From Paramarasmius palmivorus (taxonomy: Eukaryota > Basidiomycota > Agaricomycetes > Agaricales > Marasmiaceae), in assembly GCA_037176845.1 (NCBI GenBank), contig JAYKXP010000012.1, forward strand, positions 620,001 to 684,000: 64,000 nucleotides of DNA. Direction: 5' to 3'. The position numbers were made by a program, and so were the translations under genes. How positions within the stretch are numbered: position 1 is the stretch's first letter; each line of letters opens with the position of its first letter. The notes beneath the pieces were generated by a model. The model had not been told where the DNA came from, did no database searches, and saw nothing but the letters and a program-made list of their open reading frames with translations. Below are positions 21,808-32,250 of the stretch, piece after piece.

Positions 21808-22290
21808 ATGCCTGTCCCTATCGAATCCCTAGAAACTTTCCGCAAGATAGTAAGTCTCCCTTCTCCAGGGCTATTTTCATAGAGTCTAAAAATAATGTTT
21901 TCCGCAGATCAACGCCGATGAGCCATGCATCATCGACTTCTGGGCTTCTTGGTGCGGTCCTTGCAAGATGATTTCTCCAGTCTACGAGAAACTCTCTGGA
22001 GACTTCCCTCAAGTCAAGTTCTACAAGGTCGATGTCGATGCTCAACCTGATATCATGCAAGAGTGTGGCATCCAAGCTGTGGGTTTCGCCTTACCAACAG
22101 TATTCCAAAGACTCATCTATTGTGCTAGATGCCCACTTTCCAAGTTTATCACAAGGGAAATAAGGCAGGAGAAATCAAAGGCGCTATTCCCCAGAAGTTG
22201 CAGGTGTGTATTGACACTGTCTTCGTACCCAGTGCATTTACTAACTAAACGTCTCAGGAGTTGCTCGTACAGGCTTCATCTCTGGTCTGA
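21808..22290 (+). CDS. Thioredoxin (106 aa, 4 exons), copy 2
   Basis: Same exon count, splice positions and length as copy 1. The active site reads DFWASWCGPCKMISPVYEKL; the cis-Pro segment reads MPTFQVYHKGNKAGEIKGA; the C-terminus is ELLVQASSLV, identical to copy 1. Changes are mostly conservative (Thr to Ser before the active-site Trp, Arg to Lys and Ala to Ser after it). Both copies therefore look functional, unlike the F-box and zinc-finger partners, of which one copy each is damaged. Presumed role: cytosolic protein-disulfide reduction. The plus-strand frame 21,968-22,354 is only read-through of exon 2 into an intron and should not be used as the gene. Confidence 0.92.
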
Positions 22291-22728
22291 GCGAATAGAA
22301 GAGGCGAAACAAATGTACCAAGATTGTATTGTAACTCACGTTGCGTTTGCCTGATATCTCTATAACACGTTACTTATACTCGATATCCTCGGGTTATACT
22401 TGATATCCTCGGGACGGTTGTCGCGTCAAAGGGATGAGGAATTGATGAGGACCTTTTTATTGTCTCTATCTATGGGTTCTCGGTCAATGAACTCGACATA
22501 CACATCGAAGAAGGCTCGGAGAAGAGCGGAAGGAAACCAGGACTTGCTGTTGCATGCATGTCGAGTCGATGGGGTCCCGGTCCAGAGTTATGTAATTGTT
22601 TCCAGATAAAAGGCTTGTCTGTCGTCGTTCTTTGTATCATCCTTTATCCGCCCACCATCGTATCAACGGTGAAGCGTACGTCTTCATACTGTTCTTATAC
22701 GTTGCCAAGCTAACTCACCCAAGGTGAA

Positions 22729-23660
22729 ATGCCCTACTGCGAACGCTGCGACAAATTTCTCCCACATTGGGGTGCTCTGCAACAACACGAACGAGACTCG
22801 CCACGCCATAACATCTGTAATCAATGTGGAATCGACTTCCCAACCTGGACAGGCCTAAAGGAGCATTGGGTTCAAAGCCCAGCTCACTTTTATTGCCAAT
22901 ATTGCAACGAACACTTTGACGACGACGACGAATTGGACGACCACTACGAGGACAGCCATTGGTATTGTCACAACTGTCGGCGTGTCTTCGCCAATGAGCA
23001 TGGACTACACGAGCATTATCGACAGTCACCACATCACCACTACTGTGTAGAGTGCAAGAGGGATTTCCAGTCGGGGAGCAATTTGAGAGCAGTGCGTGTT
23101 TCGGCCATATTTCAGATAGTCGTTCTGATCTTTCATTCACAAAGCATCTCAATTCCTCCGTACATCAACCCAAGAATATCCGCTGCCCTTTCACAGGATG
23201 TGGCCAAGCCTTTGTCTCGCGTTCCGCACTCGTTCTTCACCTCGAGAATGGTCGTTGCCCCTCTGGCGTCGATCGGGCCAGGGTCGACCGTTTTGTACGC
23301 CAATACGACAGAAGCAACATTATCACCGACCCTTCGCGCCTTATCACAGGTCCTGGTGGCCTCGAGACGACCACCACTTATTCAGCTACCTCAGCAGCGT
23401 GGAACGGCTACGCATACGAATGTTATTTCTGTCATCGAAACTACCAAACACTCAACTCCCTGAATCAGCATCTCGCCAGTCCTGCTCATCAGCAGCGGAT
23501 CTACTTCTGCCCTTTGCAATCTTGCCGGGTTAGGTTCACGACTCTCAGCGCGCTTTGTCAGCACATCGAGAGTCAGAGATGCGGGGTTTCAAAGTTCCAA
23601 CAAGTACAGCGTACTCTTGACGGATTCTTCGGGGGAATGCGTATGTTGACCGCGGCGTAG
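22729..23660 (+). CDS. C2H2 zinc-finger protein, type A copy 2 (292 aa, 2 exons)
   Basis: Exon 1 is 22,729-23,091 and exon 2 is 23,145-23,660, phase 0, giving 292 residues. Fingers follow one another with little linker: YCERCDKFLPHWGALQQHER, CNQCGIDFPTWTGLKEHW, YCQYCNEHFDDDDELDDHY, WYCHNCRRVFANEHGLHEHY and YCVECKRDFQSGSNLRAH; then in exon 2 CPFTGCGQAFVSRSALVLHL, YECYFCHRNYQTLNSLNQHL and FCPLQSCRVRFTTLSALCQH. The SPxHxYC linkers and final LCQHIES block recur in the other five genes of this array. The fingers resemble U1/JAZ-type C2H2 units, which often bind structured or double-stranded RNA, but DNA or protein binding is equally possible. No activation domain or nuclear signal is obvious. Function unknown. 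Confidence 0.85.
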
Positions 23661-24015
23661 GGTTATACCTCGGCTTCTCTTCTTTCTTGATCATCAAAGG
23701 TTGTGAGTAATTCTTCCCACCCGTAATTCTAGACCTGACAAACTGCTGTAGAGTCCGTGTTATCGAATCAAACCTTGTAATTGTATTTGTAGATTCCACC
23801 TATGAATTATATGTCGCCCTGCGAACGACATGTTTCTTTTCCACCGTGTGTGAACGGCATTGATAATCGCTTGGACCCCATGACTCGGACCAAGGCGATT
23901 GCTATAACCTTATCCTCAGTTCCGTTTCTTCCATCTTCCTTCCTCTACTAACCCAGCTATCTGGTGAGTTGTCGTCTTTGTGAGACTGGATCCTATTGAC
24001 AATGGGCATTCTAGC
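23661..24015. other. Spacer with 5' UTR intron of the type B gene
   Basis: Contains the 3' flank of zinc-finger copy 2 and the promoter of the next gene. A likely 5' UTR intron begins at GTGAGTTG (about 23,965) and ends at TTCTAG just before the ATG at 24,016. The paralogue at 28,865 has an equivalent leader intron. Confidence 0.45.
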
Positions 24016-24821
24016 ATGATGAGCAACACAGTGATTTGCAAATGGCCCCCGTGCAAGAACAAATCTTTTCCTGATATGCACGCTCTTCGTCAGCATGAGA
24101 CGGACTCGAAAAATCACGAACGATGCGATCATTGCAAGAAGCAGCTTGATAGCTGTGACGAATTGAAGCGGCATTGGAAGGAAAGCCCTGCAACTGTTCA
24201 TCCCTATTGCGAAGGATGCGACCTCTACTGCGAAAGTGAACAAGATTTACGTCAGCATATCCTTGATTCGGATGATCATTGCAAAATCTGTCCATCGGTT
24301 CTCGTACACGCGACCGGGGTGCACCAGCACTGTGTTGCGAAACATCCTGCACAGTATTGTGTTGGGTGCAAGGAACCTTTTCGTTCAGAAAGCAACTATA
24401 GATCGGTGAGCACTTTTTCGGTTGTCAGAAGCGACTATCCTTACGCACTATGCCATAGCATTTGAACTCCTATAAACACCAGAAGTTTAAGTTCAAATGT
24501 CAGGGCTGTGGCCACCGATCGCGGTCCTATAATGCCTTTTTCCAGCATATCGAGAAGGTCCGCAAGGGCTGTAGTGCCAAGGCGAACTACAACAAGATCC
24601 ATGAGGCAGTCAGGAAGCGCGACATCAGAAACCTGGTCACTTCTGTCCCTTTCCAAGGGTACCATTGTCCTTTGGGTGAGTGCTGTCAAGGACGTGAATT
24701 TAACGCCTTTAGTAGCCTTTGTCAACACGTAGAGCAAGCTCGAGGCGTAGGCAACCTCAATGAGGATGTTGCCGATCTCTTCACTGCTGTGCTCACTTTC
24801 TTCACCAGGCCGAAATCTTAA
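24016..24821 (+). CDS. C2H2 zinc-finger protein, type B copy 1 (2 coding exons)
   Basis: Exon 1 is 24,016-24,405 and exon 2 is 24,459-24,821, phase 0. Two adjacent ATGs (24,016 and 24,019) are possible. The N-terminus reads VICKWPPCKNKSFPDMHALR, a finger with a longer Cys-Cys spacing, followed by CDHCKKQLDSCDELKRHW, YCEGCDLYCESEQDLRQHIL, HCKICPSVLVHATGVHQHC and YCVGCKEPF. Exon 2 has CQGCGHRSRSYNAFFQHIEK, a basic helix region (YNKIHEAVRKRDIRNLV) and CPLGECCQGREFNAFSSLCQ ending in a HVEQ motif. The layout (five or six fingers, intron, three fingers, LCQHxE signature) matches type A and C genes. The closest relative is the gene at 28,865-29,658. Nucleic-acid binding is likely; the biological role is unknown. 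Confidence 0.82.
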
Positions 24822-25486
24822 TGTTTCAATCAACGCCTTTCGCGTTGTCTCTCTTCCGTGATTCTTCTACGTTCTTCACATCTCGCCTTCATTCCGCCTA
24901 ATGACCGGGGTTACCCCACATTCACACTCCCTTTGATCTTTGATTCTTTGTAAATGTAGTATCTGCCTGCTTTCATCCCTGACTGACGTTTCAAGTTTTC
25001 TATGTATTAAGTTTCCTTTTTGTGTCCGCGTTATTCTGATTCAAGTTTGGTTACCTATTCTCATAGCCGGCTATTTGTGACGCGACGTGATGTTGCTTGA
25101 ACCATCATGATACTGTATCGAATTTATCGCTGCGTGTTGTACTGTCTCGTACTGCCTTTGATTGTCCTTATGATATTCTTGTTTTGGATTTGTACGCATT
25201 CTATTCCTTATGACTAGCTCGTTTGGCAAAGAACTCGAGCAAAGAGCAAGGATAAATGGGTTTGCATTCCAGGAAAGAACAGAATAGGACAAATGCCTGC
25301 GTTTTCAAGAACAGTTGAATGCTCGGTCGTTGGCACGGTCAATGATCATTGTCATTCAGTATGCAAGGCCACTGAGACATGAGCTTTATTTCATTCCTAC
25401 ACTCATTGAAATCTAGTACAGACAGCAATACATAGACAGCAACGGCACAAACGGCGACGAGGAACTGCTGAAACGAAATTGACGAT
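24822..25486. other. 3' flanks between zinc-finger gene and kinase gene
   Basis: T-rich convergent 3' region. The small minus frame at 25,071-25,292 shows no domain. No gene is called. Confidence 0.4.
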
Positions 25487-26521
25487 TTATGAGACTACGC
25501 CGCAGAGGGGGCCAAAAACGCTCTCGAACCAGTCGAATCGTCCGACGAACTGGACGAGATTGTTGGAAGAGGGAGAGGAAGTCTCAAAGTACACACTCCA
25601 CAAAACAAAGCCGATCTGCATAGCAATGATCACGGCTCGTTGAGCGTCAACAGACATGTTCGCGGTAAAATTCTTCCAGAACGCTTCCGCCATTGCCTGT
25701 GTCTTCTCCGTCGGACGGTCCTTCCCACCAATAATCGGCACACTCAAATAGCGTATACACCAAGCATTCATACCAAGAGGTAGAAGGCACGCTTGCTCCC
25801 AGTCAACGAGACCAACAACATGCGCATTTTCATTCAGTATGATCTGGATATGGTTCAGCTGTATACGGGCTCAGTTCACAATTGTACTTACGTTTCTAGC
25901 ATTGATATCGATATGGCAGAGAGACAGCGGTAATTTCTTAACCTGATCAGCCTGGTCGCAGAGCTTCTCGATGCGTGTCCGAATGGCGTCATCAGAAACG
26001 TCCTCTTTTTCAAGGATCTTGCGCAAGCGAGGAAGGAGGTAGAGATCAACAATGCCCGAGCTATCGATGCCCAGAGAACATTTGGACAGGAGCCGCGCGA
26101 CCTGAGATGCAACAGAGACGTCTTCCTCTAGAGACAGTTCCTTCTCGCTCCAAATCCTACCGGGGATCAGTTCAGAGAGATATGCAAAATAAGCCTTTGT
26201 GCATTTTCCTCCATGCATATCGGGAACAACATCGCCGAGAAGAGTGCGAGCAAGGGTGACTTTGGTCAGGTCCACCTCGTTGTCCTTCAATTGTACGATC
26301 ACCTCCGTGTCATCGGCCAGTGTGACGACCACAGTACTAAGGAAGTATGAGTGAAAAAATCACTGCCAGTAGTAAGGGATGTTTGGTTCTTACCAACTAA
26401 ACATGCCTTGATCCTCATGCATACGTGCTGAGACAGGCTGAGAGGTATAATAGCTGCTGGCAACGACTTGGGCCTCTTTGAGAGCGACAGCTTTGCTAAG
26501 GCTTCGGATGAGAGTAGGCAT
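25487..26521 (-). CDS. Aminoglycoside phosphotransferase (APH)-type kinase-like protein, 3 exons
   Basis: The ATG at 26,521 gives MPTLIRSLSKAVALKEAQVV. A first intron follows MFSW near 26,395. Exon 2 encodes TVVVTLADDTEVIVQLKDNE and runs to the catalytic loop LPLSLCHIDINARN, the APH version of HxDxxxxN with Asp as catalytic base. After a second intron, exon 3 begins near IQIILNENAHVVGLVDWEQA, where GLVDWE replaces the DFG metal-binding motif of classical kinases. The stop is at 25,487. This family phosphorylates small molecules or is of unknown substrate in fungi; it is widely expanded in Agaricomycetes. The gene lies between the type B and type C zinc-finger genes, while the second B'-C' pair has no such gene, so it was inserted into, or lost from, one pair. 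Confidence 0.8.
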
Positions 26522-26786
26522 AGCAGCTCAACGTTCAACGTTCAACAGCAAAGGCCCATGTGTTGGATTAAGTATTGAACAACTTGGCTGGGCCCACGAG
26601 GACCCACGCTAAACCGGTTACCCACGCTGTCATCAGTGAACCAGGCTTGGCCACTGTCCCATGCATTGATGCAATCCGAGTCCGAGGCGATCCGTCTTCT
26701 TTCTCCTTCGTAACTTGTTCTCGCATCGCTAAGACCACTTATTGGTTTCCCTCTCGTCTTCCACTTGCACACCCAAACGCCAGTCA

Positions 26787-27496
26787 ATGCCACGGCCATA
26801 CTGTGAACGTTGCAGACGTTATTTCAATCGTTGGAGTGATTTGAACCGACACAAACGCGACTCGCCCTCTCACTGGCTCTGTCATCCCTGCGACATCGAC
26901 TTCGAGACCGAAGAAGACCTCACAGATCACTTGATATACAGCTCCGACCATTTCTACTGTTGGATATGCAACGAAGAGTTTGACGACGAATGGGATTTGG
27001 AGACTCACTTCGATTCTGATGCGGAGGATCCTGACCACTGGTATTGTGGAGGTTGTAAAAGGTTCTTTAATTCTGCCAGTAACTACGATGCGGTGAGTCC
27101 CGACGATCCTTCAGAGGAACAGTCGCTAATGCAACAACGTCCATCTCTCAGCACATGCGCTCCGCAACGCATCAACCACGCGATGTGTATTGCCTATTTG
27201 ACGAATGTACAATGACTTTCGTCTCCCGCGGTGCCCTTCTCCTGCACCTAGAGTACGGAAGCTGTCCATCTGGAATTGACCAAGACATAATCGACCGAAT
27301 TGTTCGTTCATACGACAGAATGCTCATCGTCGTAGATGAGGATGGAGATTACCGGTGTCTAGAATGTGAAAGGACGTATCATACTCTTAGTGGGCTTTGC
27401 CAACATATCGAGAGTACTTCGTGCGATGCTGGGGAGAACAGCGATATCGAGAGAACAATGAAGGGTATCATGCGCAGGTTGCAGAACTTTGGATGA
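26787..27496 (+). CDS. C2H2 zinc-finger protein, type C copy 1 (216 aa, 2 exons)
   Basis: Exon 1 is 26,787-27,092 and exon 2 is 27,152-27,496, phase 0. Fingers: YCERCRRYFNRWSDLNRHKR, LCHPCDIDFETEEDLTDHLI, YCWICNEEFDDEWDLETHF, WYCGGCKRFFNSASNYDAH spanning the intron, CLFDECTMTFVSRGALLLHL and RCLECERTYHTLSGLCQHIE. The C-terminus is a short basic helix (ERTMKGIMRRLQN). The ATG at 26,787 (MPRPYC) parallels MPYC and MTRPYC in related genes and is preferred over upstream in-frame codons. It is shorter than types A and B because fewer fingers lie before the intron. The second copy is at 29,971-30,659. Unknown function; likely nucleic-acid or protein binding. Confidence 0.84.
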
Positions 27497-28864
27497 TAGC
27501 GGATTTTATGTGTGTATTTCTGCGGGTGTAACTTTGCAAGTATGGGGACGATAGTGTAATGATATGAGTCGGTACGGCAACTACTTTGTTCGGATGAGAA
27601 GCCTAAAAGTATCCCTGAGTTTGCGCCTGATGCCATGTGAGCCCAAAAGTCTGGTCCATGTGTTACTCGAAAACGTACCTATTCAAGATCATCCACCGCC
27701 ATCAAGTAGCATTTCCACTTCATTCCTGCTATGAGTCTTTGACTCTGTGCGTCTGGAAAGGGAATTCTCCGCCACGAACTAACGACCATCCACCTCAAAT
27801 CCATTGATTCCTATCTCGTTTCTTCCCGCGAAACCCATGTTCTGCGTGCGGTTCTTGACAGACAATAGTGTCGCCCTTGCGTAGAGTAAAGCTACATGCA
27901 GGATGGTTGGATACTATACACAAGGAGATTGAAGGGTCTTACGCTAGAAGAAAGCTTGAGGTCGACTGGAGGCATCATGAGAATCCACATTGATGGATGT
28001 AGAGAGCACTTTTAGGAACAATCTCAGTCTTGTACATTCTCGTTTGGTAAAGTTCTAGACAAAACATGTTTCAGTCAGCCTCTGCGGTTGTATAGTGCCG
28101 GTGAATCGGTGAAACGAACCAGAATGGCGAGAGGTGTTGACACTGGCATTTGCTGGTCGATTCCTCACGAACCTGCCCAAAAATGTTGCTGGTGAGTCCT
28201 TTCTGGCGTGAAATTCTTAAGTTCGATATCATTTGAATGAACATTTTCTCTTTGAACGAGTTGAGAATGTCTGATTAAACGTATAGCTCGACATGCTTCC
28301 GTGAATAACAGTCGTCAGCAGTGACTAGAAATCGATTTGCGGAGCTTCGTACCGGTTCTTCCTCTGAATCCTACCCCACGGTTCCAATTTTAACACTTCC
28401 CAGCTGGACATCTTTTCGATTGGTTTTGAAGGCGGATCGAAGGTAGACGTTAAACGGTAAACACTGGCAGTTGTTGATACGAATCTGGCGCTTTGGCCCT
28501 GGGAAAACTAAACACGACCAACGTGCACATATTCCTTCCTGCAGCCTGCTCCCATCATCGCACCAGTTCGTCTTCAGTCATCCGTTCCACTTGCGCTCCT
28601 GACAGTTCATGATCTTGGACTAAACCTTTTCATTGTATCTATATATATATATTCCGCCGCTGAGTGACGCGTAGCTTCACGAATGGCATTTAGCGTCTTT
28701 AATATCGCGTGATTATCACATGACCAGGCTTGTACAATACGTAACCAACCAGACCCGCCGCAGTTCCGTTTGCATTCTTATCTTTCTCCCTCATCACTAG
28801 GCTCTTGTCTTGTAAGTATTGGTTCAAAAGGACCGTTGATTTTTCTCACTTTATCTCTAGTGCC
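27497..28864. other. 1.4 kb region homologous to 30,660-32,000; decayed gene possible
   Basis: No intact gene. Blocks near 27,820-27,920, 28,020-28,200 and 28,380-28,500 resemble blocks at about 31,050-31,150, 31,200-31,380 and 31,560-31,680, in the same order (for example GTGCGGTTCTT against ATGCGGTTCTT). Some minus-strand frames stay similar between the copies, so this may be a broken gene duplicated with the B-C pair. It also contains a short TA microsatellite near 28,637-28,653 and the promoter and leader intron of the next gene. Confidence 0.35.
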
Positions 28865-29658
28865 ATGAGCGCCAGTGTGATATGTAGATGGCCCCCATGC
28901 GAAAACAGACCTTTCTCCAACATCTACGCGTTTCGTCAGCACGAGAGGGACTCAAGCAATCACCGACAGTGCGACGAGTGCGATGAAGATTTCGACGATT
29001 GCGACGATTTGAAGCAGCACTGGATAGATAGCTCTTACTCCGTTCACCCCTACTGCGAATGGTGCGATCTCTACTTTGAAGACGAGGAAGACTTGGTTCA
29101 GCACTTTAGGGATGAAGACGATCATTGCTGGATTTGTCGCGATGTTCTTGCCGATGCACATGGGTTGCATCAGCACTGCAAGGCGAAGCATGCTTCAACA
29201 TATTGCGCGGATTGCAGAATCCTCTTCGGTTCAGAAAGCCAGTGCAGATCAGTGCGTATCAACCTTTCTATCAGCGAAGGCAAGTCTTGACGCCTTTCCC
29301 ATAGCATCGAAACTCTTCCCATCATCAGCCATTGAAGATCGAATGCGAGGGCTGCGAACAGTCTTTTATATCCTACGGTGCTGCCTTCCTCCACATTGAG
29401 AGGATCAATCCGCGGAGTTGCGGGAGTAGGGCCAGCCATGCCAAGATTTATAAGGCTGTCAGGAAAGCTGACACCGAAGAATTGGTCACTTGTGCCAACA
29501 CTCGGGGAATCGTTTATGATTGCCCGCTAGACGATTGCTCTCGCACATTCAATGCTTTTAGTGGGCTGTGCCAGCACGTGGAGCAAGAATGCGGCGTAGA
29601 CGACCTTGACGAAGATCTGGATGACCTCTTTGACGCCGTACTCGATTTGTTGATGTGA
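28865..29658 (+). CDS. C2H2 zinc-finger protein, type B copy 2 (2 coding exons)
   Basis: Exon 1 is 28,865-29,251 and exon 2 is 29,305-29,658. A leader intron (GTAAGTATTGG near 28,811 to TCTCTAG just before the ATG) parallels that of the copy at 24,016. It reads VICRWPPCENRPFSNIYAFR, CDECDEDFDDCDDLKQHW, YCEWCDLYFEDEEDLVQHF, HCWICRDVLADAHGLHQHC and YCADCRILF; then CEGCEQSFISYGAAFLHIE, a basic segment (AKIYKAVRKADTEELV) and CPLDDCSRTFNAFSGLCQHV. The C-terminus is very acidic (DDLDEDLDDLFDAVLDLL), more so than in copy 1. No break is seen, so it appears functional. Role unknown. Confidence 0.84.
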
Positions 29659-29915
29659 TCGGTGATTATTACATCTACGGAGCTTTGTGTCTTTTGCCTT
29701 TGTTTCGTTCTACTATGTATTCCTATCAATTTTCCGTTCATTCGCCTTCATAGATCATCCATATGTATCCTTTGTCTGCATCTTATCCTGACAAATACTC
29801 CTCGTTTATTGTATCATAACCATGCCATTGTATCCTTTGTATAACAAGTTATCTTTCGACATCAGCTACTCAAAGTGTACCCCTTCCCTTTGTCCACACC
29901 ACGGCTTTGGCATAC

Positions 29916-29922
29916 TATATAG
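29916..29922 (+). promoter_or_regulatory. TATA-like element upstream of type C copy 2
   Basis: TATATAG lies about 50 bp before the ATG at 29,971, at a plausible distance for a short 5' UTR. Confidence 0.4.
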
Positions 29923-29970
29923 CACGATTCACATTGCCTTCCTCCCATCCTCCACTCCATCTTCCTGGTA

Positions 29971-30659
29971 ATGACGCGCCCCTACTGCAGCCGTTGCGAC
30001 CAATACTTCCACAACTGGAGTGCTCTGCGCCAGCACGAACGCGATACACCCTTTCACTGGCTCTGCGATTGGTGCGCTATCGATTTTGAGAACGAATCCG
30101 CGCTCGTCGACCACTTGATGACCAGTCCGAAGCATTTCTATTGCTGGATCTGCGACGAAGAATTTAGTGGCGACCAGGCCTTGGAGAACCATTTTGATAC
30201 AGATGCGGAGGATCCAGACCACTGGTACTGTTGGGATTGTAGTCTTTGACTTGGAGAGGGATTTTGACACAGTGAGTTGTTCTTGGTGTGATTCTGGAGG
30301 AATTGCTGATTGTTTTCGTGTATTAGCACATGCGTTCCGCTGCCCATCGACCACGCAATGTACACTGTCCTTTTGACGGGTGCCATTGTGCATTTGTCTC
30401 CCGTAGTGCCTTGCTTTTGCACCTTGAGGGAGGAAGCTGTTCATCAGGAATCAGCCAAGACAAGATCGACCAGATCGTTCTTTCCTGCGACAAAGAGTTC
30501 GTTGTCGTCGACGAAGACGGTTATTACGGTTGTCTGGAATGTGATAGACCGTACGACACACTCAGTGCGCTTTGCCAGCACATTGAGAGTAGATCGTGTG
30601 CCGCTGGGAAGAGAAGGGATATTGAGAGAACTCTGAAGGGGATAATGCGCAAGTTGTAA
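29971..30659 (+). pseudogene. C2H2 zinc-finger protein, type C copy 2, frameshifted before the intron
   Basis: From the ATG at 29,971 the frame gives YCSRCDQYFHNWSALRQHER, LCDWCAIDFENESALVDHLM, YCWICDEEFSGDQALENHF and HWYCWDC, then a TGA at about 30,247-30,249. In copy 1 the same finger continues to the splice site. The frame one base further on (VFDLERDFDT) stays open to a GTGAGT donor at 30,272. Exon 2 (30,327-30,659) is intact: CPFDGCHCAFVSRSALLLHL, GCLECDRPYDTLSALCQHIE and a basic tail. So one small insertion or deletion near 30,237-30,247 disrupts the gene. A 92-residue three-finger protein could still be made. It may also be a sequencing error, which only reads can settle. Confidence 0.7.
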
Positions 30660-32250
30660 GATTTCGGAGAAGAGGAAACGTAGCGTGCGTTGGGTGTAGG
30701 ATGCAAGCTTAAGCGGGATATGTACAATGTGTTATACCTAACCTGTCGTGTTAGACCGTCGATAGGGTGGAGACACAATGAGGCACCTACTTTATGTTTA
30801 TCTAGACACGTATTCCGGTTGGTGCAGAGACTACCTTGCGCTGAAAAGGCTAGAGTGATAAGACGCGAGTCCGAAAGCCTGAGTCGTGTATCTCCCAAAA
30901 TCGTAGTAGAATATAAGTTCTCCGGCCACCGATTGGCTAAACTTGAAGTCCCCTTTCGGAACAGGCAGGTTCCATAGCCAATGTAGGTGTGCCTGTGTGG
31001 ATACTTACACGCTATGGCAATCATCTGCCTAAAGCCTGTTGGTTCCTATCTCGTTCTTCCTAAGAAGCTCGCGTTCCGCATGCGGTTCTTCAGAGGTAAT
31101 AATGCGGCCTTGAAGGGAATGCGGATTAGAGCTGCGTGCAAAATGGTTAGACATAATACAAAAACACGCTAGGGAACCTTACCGGTACCTGCCTGTCGTC
31201 GAAGCCACGGAATGGTCTAACTTTGGTTTTGTACCTTCTCGTTCTCGTTAGGTTAGCTCTAATGTCCAGTCAGCCTCTACCATTGTACTAGTAAATGGGT
31301 CGAACGTACTGGAATGGATACTTCATGAAGCCGCCCCAAAATGTCGCTGGTGTATCCGCCTTTCCCAACATGGGAGTTTCGATTCCAATGTCATTCAACT
31401 GGAAGATGTTCCTTCAAAGAATGGTTGGTTACATGTCTCTGGAATCGTAGCTCCACTTCATGCATGGAAAATGTTCATAAACGACAAAGAATCTGAAGGT
31501 TGATACACTCGTTAGCATTGACAGGAATTTTGGGAAATGAACTAGAAGTGCTTCGCACCGGTTCTTTCTTCTACCCCGCAATTCCCACTCGAACTTCTCC
31601 ACATTCTTCAGTTGGACCGCCCTTGATTATAGGTTGGATTGGATTTGAAGGTAATTGTTGATACGAATCCGGCCTTGGCTCTGGGAAATTGCTGCAAACG
31701 CGGGAAGGTCCACGCGGAGAAACCCTTCCTCACGGTCCTAGGTTCCTTGCTTCCTGCTCCCATCATCCCCAGGCCACTAAACGCTATCTTCGCGAGAAAC
31801 TCGTATCTAGAGATGACAATTCAGGATATTCCGTCGCAGACAAGCCCCGATTCCGATTTTCCGAGTCCGCAAAGGATCACTCCGCTTTGACGACCGAGAC
31901 TCCTGACGAATTTGTAGAACAAAGAGTCAGACACGAACGTGTCAAACAATGAAGAAACCGGCAGGAATCGATCCAATCCGAGCTGAGGATTTCTCGAACG
32001 CTCGTCAATTTACGCTCATTGCTTGCTCATTGCTCATCATTACACGAGTCATCCAAACCCAATTGGGCTAGATCGGAAGTTTTGCTGAAGCGTACCCTAA
32101 ATCAGGCGGCGCTGCTTATCTTATCACAGCCCTCGGATTACCGGACGTCTCCCCACTCTGGTTGCTCTCTGCCAGTGACCATAACTACTGCGGTACTAGC
32201 ACCCTTCCAGTCTCAGCATCTTACATTTATACCACCACCACACCACCACC
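30660..32250. other. 1.6 kb intergenic region with sequence related to 27,800-28,500
   Basis: No gene is supported. On the minus strand short protein-like stretches occur (for example GKADTPATFWGGFMKYPFQY near 31,310-31,375), and comparable but diverged stretches occur at 28,130-28,200. The right end contains the promoter of the gene at 32,251. Confidence 0.35.

Larger units (their letters stand above)
20191..23740. repeat. Tandem segmental duplication, right unit
   Basis: It contains the truncated F-box copy 2, divergent promoter, thioredoxin copy 2 and zinc-finger copy 2, in the same order and orientation as 16,514-20,190. Coding regions are better conserved than introns, and several short insertions or deletions separate the units, so the event is not recent. 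The right limit is approximate. Confidence 0.82.

Noticed and set aside
21968..22354. 128-codon frame over thioredoxin copy 2
   Set aside because: Read-through of exon 2 into the following intron; the spliced model gives a complete thioredoxin.
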